Below are positions 1 to 7,413 of a stretch of DNA of 7,491 nt, one piece after another. Both the position numbers and the translations under genes were made by a program. How positions within the stretch are numbered: position 1 is the first letter of the stretch; the number at the start of each line of letters is the position of its first letter. Under the pieces are notes generated by a model. It had not been told where the DNA came from, ran no database searches, and saw nothing but the letters and a program-made list of their open reading frames with translations. The DNA lies in contig CACXBN010000382.1 of assembly GCA_902765885.1 (NCBI GenBank), forward strand, positions 1-7,491. Direction: 5' to 3'. This DNA comes from an uncultured Ruminococcus sp. Lineage in GTDB: Bacteria; Bacillota; Clostridia; Oscillospirales; CAG-272.

Positions 1-281
1 CTTTCTACATGAAGAATTACAACTGACTGTAAATAAGCATAAAACCATAAAAACTGACAATATTACATTAATCTTTTTTTTCATTATTCATCCTAAACAC
101 ATTATTATTGTAATTTGAAACTTATCTGGATAGCAATAAATATAATAATACAATGTCAGCTTGATATAGATGACTAATATCGAGAAATATTTAAACAGAT
201 ATTCATTTTTCTGTATCGTTAGTGTTATTGTAGTGGCGGTATCAAGATTCATTTGTTACACCAGGGGGAGGAGTGTACCTT
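1..281. other. AT-rich non-coding region upstream of the first gene
   Basis: No convincing gene is visible on either strand. The stretch is very AT-rich with several A/T runs. A TATAAT at 141-146 follows a TTGAAA at 115-120, but the 20-bp spacing is too long for a good sigma-A promoter; TAAATA at 137-142 gives a 16-bp spacing. A promoter for the next gene is plausible but not proven. I found no clear copy of the 21-bp TnsB-type repeat that occurs at 5860-6105, so a transposon end is not identified here. Confidence 0.5.
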
Positions 282-692
282 ATGACTGCAGATGAACAGA
301 AACAACGTTATTTACAATGGTTCCCACATAGCAAAATTGTTGAACAAGATTCAAAATTATTAATAACCTTAAACATTAAAAAATTTGTGGCTGTAAAGAT
401 AATAGAGATTGAAGATAATAATCATTATCGGGTAATGACGTGTCTAAATGTACGCCGTCCAAGCGGTTTAGAAACATTTGGGAATTCTACATCGAATTAC
501 ACCAGTATTGAAGAAATAGCAGAACATATAAATGATTTTTTGGATTTTTATTGCTACGATGAAAATTTGAAATTGAAGAAATGGGAAGATTTACCAGTGA
601 ATTTCGAATGGAATAAAGATGAAGTGATACAGCTGATCAACAAATCTATTCAGTTATACGAAAGATATGCAAAACAGAGCCCTGCAAAATGA
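282..692 (+). CDS. Hypothetical protein, 136 aa
   Basis: I do not recognise this protein. The ATG at 282 is chosen because a very strong Shine-Dalgarno (AGGGGGAGGAG, 263-273) ends 8 nt before it; an in-frame GTG at 273 overlaps that site and is unlikely. The product is soluble-looking, with no signal peptide or membrane segment. Its first half has alternating hydrophobic/charged segments suggestive of beta strands (LLITLNIKKFVAVKIIEI, then YRVMTCLNV). The second half looks helical and acidic (EEIAEHINDFLDFY), ending in a basic tail. It lies directly upstream of the tniQ leader on the same strand with no obvious terminator between, but tniQ appears to have its own promoter. It may be a passenger gene of the same Tn7-like element; no function can be assigned. 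Confidence 0.75.
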   Translation: MTADEQKQRYLQWFPHSKIVEQDSKLLITLNIKKFVAVKIIEIEDNNHYRVMTCLNVRRPSGLETFGNSTSNYTSIEEIAEHINDFLDFYCYDENLKLKKWEDLPVNFEWNKDEVIQLINKSIQLYERYAKQSPAK

Positions 693-772
693 AATTGCTA
701 TTGCAAACAAATACATTTGTGCATTCATATAATTCATGCTTGGAAATAGTTCAAACTGATGATTCGGAAGTG

Positions 773-781
773 TGATATAAT
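773..781 (+). promoter_or_regulatory. Extended -10 promoter for the tniQ leader
   Basis: TGATATAAT is a perfect extended -10 (TG-n-TATAAT, with TATAAT at 776-781). The -35 position about 17 bp upstream (AAACTG, 753-758) is poor, which extended -10 promoters tolerate. It predicts a transcription start near 788 and a leader of about 190 nt before tniQ. Motif seen directly; function inferred. Confidence 0.5.
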
Positions 782-809
782 AATATAGACAGAAGCTACT
801 CGGCTAACA

Positions 810-869
810 ATGATCCTTCGGCTATGTGAAGAGCAGGTGTTGGGGAGTGATACCGGGGGCGGAGCTTAA
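810..869 (+). CDS. Possible 19-aa leader peptide upstream of the tniQ attenuator
   Basis: An ATG at 810 opens a 19-codon frame reading MILRLCEEQVLGSDTGGGA and stops at TAA 867-869, about 20 nt before the terminator-like hairpin. The position suits ribosome-mediated attenuation. Against it, no clear Shine-Dalgarno precedes the ATG and such a short frame can arise by chance. Low confidence; recorded because placement between promoter and attenuator is what a leader peptide would show. Confidence 0.25.
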   Translation: MILRLCEEQVLGSDTGGGA

Positions 870-889
870 TTTGGCTCGTAATGCAAAAA

Positions 890-935
890 AAGGAGCGCTC
901 TATGTCACGGGATTTTCCTGTGCAGAGCGCTCTTT
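890..935 (+). terminator. Long hairpin with flanking A and T tracts in the tniQ leader
   Basis: Arms 890-901 and 924-935 pair over 12 positions (core GAGCGCTCT/AGAGCGCTC, one G-T), and a second stem CACGGGA/TCCTGTG (906-912/916-922) caps it with a TTT loop. Downstream is a broken T-run (TTTGTTTGTT); upstream is a run of seven A, which would be a U-run if read on the minus strand. It could therefore terminate in both directions. Since it sits between the promoter and tniQ it is best read as an attenuator. Confidence 0.6.
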
Positions 936-978
936 GTTTGTTGCAGGGAAATCCCCTCATAAGAGAAAGGAGATCCCT

Positions 979-2391
979 ATGTTACCAGTACAAATCAGCC
1001 CAGAGAAAGATGAATTAGCACCCACCTTTTATTTAAGATTAGCTTATGCAAATGGGTTTAGCAGCGTGAATGATTTTTTACAATGCTTATATCCAACGGG
1101 CAATACAATTACACGCAACGCACTTTCCTTGAACAGATATCATCCTGCTTTAGAAAACTTAATTGATATCAAGTGTTTGGATTTTACGAATCAGCTTACG
1201 ATGTTTCCTTTTCTGTATCCGTTTTTACAGCCACATTTGATCGTGTCATATACTGCTTTAATTAACGGTTATCCTGAACGTTTCAGGCTGTCAAATTCGG
1301 TTATTCAAAGCAGAATTCTGGCTTGCCCACAATGTTTAAAAGAAAAAAAACTTCTCAGAAGGTACCACTATCTTCCTGGAGTTGATATGTGCCCCATTCA
1401 TAAGATACCGCTCTTAGACTTCGGGCCGATGCGTGAAATCGAATCTATTGACCTTACTGAAGAAACTGGAGCGCCTATCGAAGTAAAGAATGGAATTGAC
1501 TACTCTGAATGGCTATATCATTATTATTTGCACCCGTTTCAAATTAATAGGAAGGATATTGAAGACTGGTTAAATAATCCGGACGTCAAAAACAACAGTC
1601 CGAATTACTATAGAGATATTTCTGTGACAAGTGTTGATTTGCTGCTCCCATATACATTTAAAAAAATGATGAAGCTGTTCTCCTCATACGACGATGCCCA
1701 GCGGTATTTTAGTGAAGCATATCCATGGAAGCCAAAGATTGGAAGTGAATATCAGTTCATTGAAGGCGGCAGGTGTTTGTTTTCAGTGAAGCATCATTGT
1801 ACAAATGAGTTTGTTGTAAATGAAGAGACGCTGAGTCATGGCCTTTTATGTCCAATTTGTGATGCAAAACTTAGCACGGAAAAACGTGTATCACAGATAC
1901 TAAAAACCAGACATAGTGGATATAGCTTGGTAGAGGGCGGACAGCTCACAAGTTCAAAAGTGTTGCTGCGTCACGATAACTGCGGCGCAAAACGTTATCA
2001 AAATGTTGATCATATTTTGGTTGATATTCCTTGCAATTGTGAATTTGAGGGAAAATCAAAAAAACCAATTTCCGTGAAAAAGCTTCCCCCTTTCCAAATC
2101 ATGAGATATCCAGTTCCAAAACATAATTTTCTGACTTTGAAACATACAGCGTGCGGGAATGTATTCTCGATGCGGCCACACCCACAGTATAGTTGTCCAT
2201 TTTGCGACAGCACTTACGTTGGAATGGTATACAGGGCGATAATCGAACATTTTGATATCGGTGAGTTTACACTTCAGGAACTGGCAAATGTCTTAGAGTT
2301 ACCAGTTCATCAGATCAAACATGCTCTGACAGTATTAACGGATAAAGGGCATTTACGTACAAGGGGGATTCATTATGCGATACAAAACTGA
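979..2391 (+). CDS. tniQ: TniQ/TnsD-family transposon target-selection protein, 470 aa
   Basis: Target selector of a Tn7-like transposon: in this family it binds the attachment site and recruits TnsC. ATG 979 is chosen because AAAGGAGA precedes it closely; the frame stays open upstream to a GTG at 826, but that part is the structured leader. The N-terminus (SPEKDELAPTFYLRLAYANG, 7-26) is typical of TniQ. A zinc site follows, CPQC at 116-119 with CPIH at 138-141. Three ribbon-like Cys/His modules come next: about 268-296 (C274, CPIC 291-294), 329-357 (C335, CNC 352-354) and 386-412 (C392, CPFC 406-409). The end, about 417-468, reads as a winged helix (TLQELANVLELPVHQIKHALTVL). The long DNA-binding tail suggests TnsD-type sequence-specific targeting rather than a short CRISPR-linked TniQ. 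It overlaps the next gene by 17 nt, implying translational coupling. Confidence 0.88.
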   Translation: MLPVQISPEKDELAPTFYLRLAYANGFSSVNDFLQCLYPTGNTITRNALSLNRYHPALENLIDIKCLDFTNQLTMFPFLYPFLQPHLIVSYTALINGYPERFRLSNSVIQSRILACPQCLKEKKLLRRYHYLPGVDMCPIHKIPLLDFGPMREIESIDLTEETGAPIEVKNGIDYSEWLYHYYLHPFQINRKDIEDWLNNPDVKNNSPNYYRDISVTSVDLLLPYTFKKMMKLFSSYDDAQRYFSEAYPWKPKIGSEYQFIEGGRCLFSVKHHCTNEFVVNEETLSHGLLCPICDAKLSTEKRVSQILKTRHSGYSLVEGGQLTSSKVLLRHDNCGAKRYQNVDHILVDIPCNCEFEGKSKKPISVKKLPPFQIMRYPVPKHNFLTLKHTACGNVFSMRPHPQYSCPFCDSTYVGMVYRAIIEHFDIGEFTLQELANVLELPVHQIKHALTVLTDKGHLRTRGIHYAIQN

Positions 2392-4432
2392 CAAGACAAG
2401 AGCACGCGAAAAGCGTGGTACTGGAACTGGTGTTGAGTATAAACCTTGGATACGGACAGGTGAATTTGGTAGCCTTGGAACGACAGCGACTCCAATCGAT
2501 TGGATAACTGGGAGACAGGTGCACCTGTTATCACAGTCCGAGCAACTCGCATGGTACATTTTGCGATTTGACGAGGAAAACATCGATATACGGGAACAGT
2601 TTGACTTGGATTTGACGAAGACAATTGCGCTTAGTGAACAATTAGGAATACAGCATCCACGCAGTCCCAAAACAAAAGATCCCATCGTTATGACGACTGA
2701 TTTATTGGTTACAAGAAGCACGGGCAAACTTATAGCGTTTTCTGTCAAAGACCAAATACCAGACCCTAAATCTAAAAAAAAGAAAGATCGAAGAGTGATC
2801 GAAAAACTTAACTTGGAGAAAGCATACTGGGACAGTGAAGGAGTTGAGTATTTCATTATAATTGGTCGGCATTTAAACAGAGTATATACGAAAGAAGAGC
2901 TCATGCTGAACAATGTGACTGCAAAGTACAGTCGTGCAGCAGTACCATCAGATTGGGGGAACATTTGTATTGAAGCTCTGCCAAGGGTTTCGTTCGAGAT
3001 GAAAGACGTTATCGGCAAGTATACAAAGAGCCTTCCGATCTATACACCTGATGAAGCAAAGAGTGATCCGGCCTTGAGATTGGGCCTTGTGAACCAGCTG
3101 AAAAGAGATTTTCGGGTGACTCTTCCATTTTCACGTGAACTTGAAATTGAGTTTAATACTGCATTGATCGAAAGTTACCGGAATCGTGAATTTTATATAA
3201 CCACTTCAAAAAAGGATACTATGAGACTTTACGGTGATGTGGCGGATAGTGCTGTAACCGGTTTTGCACTAATTGGAATGTCTGGCTGTGGAAAGTCTTC
3301 TGCATTGAAAAATCTTTTATCTCAGTATCCGCAGGTAATTACACATAACGTTAATACTAATGGGATTATCTCATTTACACAGATTGTATACATCGCAGTG
3401 TGTTGTCCGACGAATTCGAACTTGAGCGTTCTTTTTGTCGAAATCGGAAAAGCAATCGATCGTGCCCTTGGCCTCGATAATGTATATGAGGCTTATGTTA
3501 GAAAGCAGAGAACACTTGGCGCAAAAATGGATGTTATTTGCAACCTGATTGAGACCTTTGGAATCGGAGCCATCATTTTGGATGAGATTCAGCTGTTGGA
3601 TTTTTCGGCTAACAGAGAAAGCAGTTTCGAATCATTCCTTACTATTACTAACAGAACAAAAGTGGCACTTTGTGTGGTCGGAACTGAAGATGCATATAAA
3701 AAAATCTTTTCCTCTCATAGAACAGCTCGCCGCTTGGGTAAAATAATTGATGCATCCTTGTACTGTAAAAGCAAAAAATTCTTCATGCATTTCTTTAAAG
3801 CATTAACTCGCTATCAGTGGCTCGATGAACACGTTGATTTCGATTCTGAAACTGTAGAAGCATTTTGGCAGAACACACATGGACTCGCATATATGGTGAT
3901 TAATTTGTACATTGGATTACATAAAGAGTATTTATCATCTTTTAATCCTCCTGAGATCAATGCGGCTTTTGTGCATAAGGTTGCTGCAAAGGTCTTCCCC
4001 GATAAGATTAGAAAGATTATTCATTCAATGTTTGTAGAGGACAAAAATGACGGTCTTTCTAAAGCGTTGACTAAACTTGCAGACAAGGATGTAACCTCTA
4101 AAATACAGGATGAGTACAAAGAGCAGAAAGCGGTATTGCAGTCAATTGTCCTGGATGAAGATGCAAACGAACGCGAAGCACTGATTCTGCGTATCATTTC
4201 ACATATACATGAGAAGTCATCCGAAATTCCGGAGGAACGTATCCGCGAAGCTTGTGAAAGTATAATAAAAGATAGTCCGGTGAATGAGGTGGATCAGTTG
4301 TCATTGTTAATTGACGTGTATTCAGCTGTCACTACTTCCAGAAAAAAGACGATACAGAAAAAGAAAAACAAAAATACAAATCCATTATCAACGGAAGAAA
4401 TGTTCTCTCAGCTCGAAAGTCACATTCTGTAA
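2375..4432 (+). CDS. tnsA-tnsC: TnsA endonuclease - TnsC AAA+ ATPase fusion protein, 685 aa
   Basis: One polypeptide carries two Tn7 core functions. Residues 1 to about 200 are TnsA: the entry motif W-x-TGR-x-x-H-LLS (43-53), then E56, D109 (MTTDLLV) and K125 (FSVKD), matching the E/D/K catalytic set of the TnsA restriction-like nuclease that cuts the 5' ends. From about 235 it is TnsC: Walker A GMSGCGKSS (301-309), Walker B IILDE (400-404), a sensor-1-like VVGTED (434-439) and RTARR (449-453) as arginine-finger candidate. The tail (655-667) is very lysine-rich. Tn7 TnsA and TnsC are 273 and 555 aa, so 685 aa means both parts are shortened; the TnsA C-terminal domain looks reduced. ATG 2375 has AAGGGGGA upstream and lies inside tniQ. 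No stop or frameshift separates the halves. Established: TnsC links the target selector to TnsA/TnsB. Inference: fusion fixes TnsA to the TnsC filament. Confidence 0.87.
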   Translation: MRYKTDKTRAREKRGTGTGVEYKPWIRTGEFGSLGTTATPIDWITGRQVHLLSQSEQLAWYILRFDEENIDIREQFDLDLTKTIALSEQLGIQHPRSPKTKDPIVMTTDLLVTRSTGKLIAFSVKDQIPDPKSKKKKDRRVIEKLNLEKAYWDSEGVEYFIIIGRHLNRVYTKEELMLNNVTAKYSRAAVPSDWGNICIEALPRVSFEMKDVIGKYTKSLPIYTPDEAKSDPALRLGLVNQLKRDFRVTLPFSRELEIEFNTALIESYRNREFYITTSKKDTMRLYGDVADSAVTGFALIGMSGCGKSSALKNLLSQYPQVITHNVNTNGIISFTQIVYIAVCCPTNSNLSVLFVEIGKAIDRALGLDNVYEAYVRKQRTLGAKMDVICNLIETFGIGAIILDEIQLLDFSANRESSFESFLTITNRTKVALCVVGTEDAYKKIFSSHRTARRLGKIIDASLYCKSKKFFMHFFKALTRYQWLDEHVDFDSETVEAFWQNTHGLAYMVINLYIGLHKEYLSSFNPPEINAAFVHKVAAKVFPDKIRKIIHSMFVEDKNDGLSKALTKLADKDVTSKIQDEYKEQKAVLQSIVLDEDANEREALILRIISHIHEKSSEIPEERIREACESIIKDSPVNEVDQLSLLIDVYSAVTTSRKKTIQKKKNKNTNPLSTEEMFSQLESHIL

Positions 4433-4444
4433 AACTCTTATTGT

Positions 4445-4505
4445 AAAAAGTCCCAGGCCACTAATTCTTAATGAATTTAGTTGTCTTAGGGACTTTTTCT
4501 TTTTC
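4445..4505 (+). terminator. Rho-independent terminator after tnsAC
   Basis: AAAAAGTCCC (4445-4454) pairs perfectly with GGGACTTTTT (4489-4498); inner arms CTAATTC/GAATTTAG extend the hairpin, and TTTTTCTTTTTC follows. It begins 12 nt after the tnsAC stop. The A-tract upstream means it can also work on the minus strand. It is related in sequence to the hairpin at 5765-5826. Confidence 0.85.
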
Positions 4506-4526
4506 GAATAAATGTGTTCCTCATAG

Positions 4527-4555
4527 GACAAACCGATGTATTGCTCCTTTATAAT
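4527..4555 (+). promoter_or_regulatory. Possible promoter of the nuclease-like gene
   Basis: A perfect TATAAT (4550-4555) lies 66 nt before ATG 4622, in the gap after the tnsAC terminator. The candidate -35 is poor: GACAAA at 4527-4532 with 17-bp spacing. A terminator before it and a solid ribosome binding site after it make an independent promoter here likely, but the exact boxes are uncertain. Confidence 0.35.
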
Positions 4556-4621
4556 GATTATGAAATAGCAAATAGCTAAAATGTGATTGCAATTTGCTCA
4601 TAAGGAAAATAGGAGTCTCAT

Positions 4622-5671
4622 ATGCCATATTCATTACTGGCTCATTTATTCCCTCGAATCAGAGGGTCTCAAGAGGATGTTGCAACATACTCTCTTGCCT
4701 ATGTACTCGAACAATCAAGCGCTTTGAATGAATCGTTCACACGGCTCGTTTCAAAGAAGCTGCATATTTCGCTTGGAAGTATGTTGTCATACAATTGTCA
4801 GGATGCTGATTCAGAGTTCGGAAGACCAGATATTGCCGGATACAAAGACGGAGTTTTGTCTTTGTTGTGTGAGGCAAAGTTTTTTGCCGGACTCACTTCA
4901 AATCAGCCCGTATCCTACCTGAACAGATTGTCTGGAACGGAAAACAGCGGTGTAATATTCATTTGCCCTAGGGAGCGTGTCATTTCTCTATGGGACAAGG
5001 TTATCACTCTTGCAGAAGAAGCCGGTCTTTCAGGAGAAAAAATTGCTGACGATTGCCTGGATTATTCTGGGACCCGAATGTCTATAATTTCCTGGAGTGA
5101 GATACTTTCAGAACTGCTTCCAACCGCTACAGAGAGACATCCTGAAATGCTTGGTGATTTAAGACAACTTGAAGGATTTTGCAGCAAGATCGAGAGCGAA
5201 GCCTTCATCCCGTTTAATGACGATGATTTCAGTGTTCAGGCCGCAACGAGCATGGATCGGTATTATCAGGTTGTTGATGAAGTTATTTCAATTCTGAAAT
5301 CTCACAAAGAACTATCGCCGGATACAAAAGGGCTTAGAAATTCACCAAGGTGGCAAGGATACTCAAGTTATATAAGGTTGAATGGAAAAGGAGTTTCTGT
5401 TGACTTCTTAAGACAACTTTGGAAAGCTCCTACTTCGATTATCACACCCTTTTGGTTTAAAATCTGGGATGTTGAAAACAAAAAATGGGTTAATAGTGAT
5501 CAGTTGAGACGATATCTTGCTACAATTGACAGCAAGTATCTGGAAGTTCTTAACGGATCAACGTATATAGCGCTAGTGCCAAAAGCTTATTTGCCGCTTG
5601 AGGATCTTGCTGATGATCTGGCTAATCAGATATTGTCTTATTTGAACAATTATATCTATTTTACAGATTAA
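4622..5671 (+). CDS. PD-(D/E)XK nuclease-like protein, 349 aa (transposon cargo)
   Basis: Start ATG 4622 follows AGGAG (4611-4615) at 6 nt. The N-terminal 120 residues show a PD-(D/E)XK nuclease core: a helix with acidic residues (E18, E30), then GRPDIAG with D70, a strand ending in CEAKF with E84 and K86, and the downstream Q95 (SNQPVSYL) seen in many families of this fold. The next strand GVIFICP (110-116) fits the core. The C-terminal part (about 200-349) is rich in aromatic residues and resembles no domain I can name; it may recognise substrate or a partner. No membrane segment or signal peptide, so cytoplasmic. It has its own likely promoter and is bracketed by two related terminators, so it is probably an independent cargo unit just inside the transposon end. 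An antiphage or other DNA-cleaving role is inference; an RNA or structural role is not excluded. Confidence 0.7.
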   Translation: MPYSLLAHLFPRIRGSQEDVATYSLAYVLEQSSALNESFTRLVSKKLHISLGSMLSYNCQDADSEFGRPDIAGYKDGVLSLLCEAKFFAGLTSNQPVSYLNRLSGTENSGVIFICPRERVISLWDKVITLAEEAGLSGEKIADDCLDYSGTRMSIISWSEILSELLPTATERHPEMLGDLRQLEGFCSKIESEAFIPFNDDDFSVQAATSMDRYYQVVDEVISILKSHKELSPDTKGLRNSPRWQGYSSYIRLNGKGVSVDFLRQLWKAPTSIITPFWFKIWDVENKKWVNSDQLRRYLATIDSKYLEVLNGSTYIALVPKAYLPLEDLADDLANQILSYLNNYIYFTD

Positions 5672-5764
5672 CATTCATTCTGTTCCTTTTCGGTTAAGCA
5701 AATTGCATTATTACGAAGGAGTTCTCTGTTTTCACATATTCGAGCAGCAGTATTCTGATGAAAC

Positions 5765-5826
5765 AAAAAAGTCCAAGGCCTTTATTTCTTAATGAGTCTA
5801 GTAGCCATTGGACCTTTTTCTTTTTC
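5765..5826 (+). terminator. Rho-independent terminator after the nuclease-like gene
   Basis: AAAAAAGTCCAA (5765-5776) pairs with TTGGACCTTTTT (5808-5819) with one bulged C, followed by TTTTTCTTTTTC. The loop shares TTCTTAATGA and AGGCC with the terminator at 4445-4505, so the two are homologous copies rather than independent hairpins. Confidence 0.82.
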
Positions 5827-5859
5827 ACAACAGGATTATTTTCGTTTGTTCAATAGTGT

Positions 5860-5880
5860 TTTGTTTCAATTAGAATTGTA
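5860..5880 (-). repeat. TnsB-binding-site-like repeat, dispersed end, inner site 1
   Basis: A 21-bp block identical to 5913-5933; its core on the plus strand is GTTTCAATTAGAATTG. Read on the minus strand it begins TACAATTCTAATTG and matches the plus-oriented repeats at 6051-6105 (shared ACAATTCTAA with the site at 6085). Orientation puts the transposon body to the left. Confidence 0.7.
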
Positions 5881-5912
5881 AGTTTTTCTGATTTAACAAT
5901 ATGAAAATGCGA

Positions 5913-5933
5913 TTTGTTTCAATTAGAATTGTA
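5913..5933 (-). repeat. TnsB-binding-site-like repeat, dispersed end, middle site 2
   Basis: An exact 21-bp copy of 5860-5880, offset by 53 bp. The flanking bases differ, so identity is confined to the 21-bp unit, as expected for a protein-binding site under selection rather than a recent duplication of a longer segment. Confidence 0.7.
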
Positions 5934-5979
5934 GGTGTATCCGTACAACAATCTCAAAATTAGCGGATAATTCAGAATT

Positions 5980-6000
5980 TCTGTTTTAGATAGAATTTGT
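5980..6000 (-). repeat. TnsB-binding-site-like repeat, dispersed end, terminal site 3 (diverged)
   Basis: About two-thirds identical to the two upstream copies, with a one-base shift near its end. On the minus strand it reads GACAAATTCTATC from 6001 leftward, sharing CAAATTCTA with the terminal site of the opposite set (6030-6050). It would be the outermost site of an end whose body lies to the left. Confidence 0.5.
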
Positions 6001-7274
<1,274 letters not shown>

Positions 7275-7280
7275 ATAAGA

Positions 7281-7342
7281 AAAGACATGGTCCTACGTTT
7301 GCCCATACACCCCGCAACAGACCGCCGGGAGGCCATGTCTTT
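7281..7342 (+). terminator. Long-loop hairpin after the recombinase fragment
   Basis: AAAGACATGG (7281-7290) is the exact inverse of CCATGTCTTT (7333-7342), separated by a 42-nt GC-rich loop. It starts 6 nt after the stop codon. The downstream sequence (ACAATAACAG) is not a U-run, so it may be a weak terminator, an mRNA-stabilising stem or an inverted repeat of the host element. Confidence 0.5.
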
Positions 7343-7413
7343 ACAATAACAGTATTATATGATATGAGAGGGACAAGATTTGAATTTCTTTTTCTGTCTT
7401 CCATAAAAGTGAA

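Larger units (their letters stand above)
788..978 (+). promoter_or_regulatory. Structured 5' leader of tniQ (attenuator-like)
   Basis: About 190 nt between the putative start site and the tniQ ATG are more GC-rich and structured than the flanks. Elements in order: a direct repeat TCGGCTA (at about 800 and 819); a small hairpin GGTGT/ATACC around 837-855; GAGC/GCTC at 862-865/874-877; the long hairpin 890-935; and a segment 944-955 that can pair with the hairpin's apical part 909-920 (12 consecutive pairs including one G-T). That helix and the terminator-like hairpin exclude each other, the usual logic of attenuation. It ends in an AAAGGAGA ribosome binding site before ATG 979. I could not match it to a named riboswitch class. 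The structure is by eye; ligand or translation control is inference. Confidence 0.5.

Noticed and set aside
12..70. Possible TnsB-type sites (TTACAACTGACTG, GACAATATTACA) near the window start
   Set aside because: Only the first 6-8 bases resemble the repeat; the conserved CTAA-x-CGAAC half is missing, so similarity is within chance for AT-rich DNA.
273..281. GTG start at 273 for the first gene
   Set aside because: The GTG overlaps the Shine-Dalgarno; ATG 282 lies at the right distance from it.
837..880. T-box or other known riboswitch core in the tniQ leader (GATACC resembles the T-box GGTACC)
   Set aside because: The T-box TGGNACC signature and the other conserved leader elements are not present, and no other class that I can recall fits.
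826..978. N-terminal extension of tniQ from GTG 826 (51 extra residues)
   Set aside because: It would translate the strong hairpin at 890-935, lacks a ribosome binding site, and the conserved TniQ N-terminus begins just after ATG 979, which has AAAGGAGA in front.
2353..3018. 221-codon open frame on the minus strand opposite tnsAC
   Set aside because: It is antisense to the strongly supported TnsA domain, rich in Ser/Cys as shadow frames are, and shows no ribosome binding site or known motif.
5840..5858. A fourth minus-oriented TnsB-like site (contains CGTTTGTTCAAT)
   Set aside because: Only the TTTGTTCAAT part resembles the repeat; the TAGAATTGTA half is absent.
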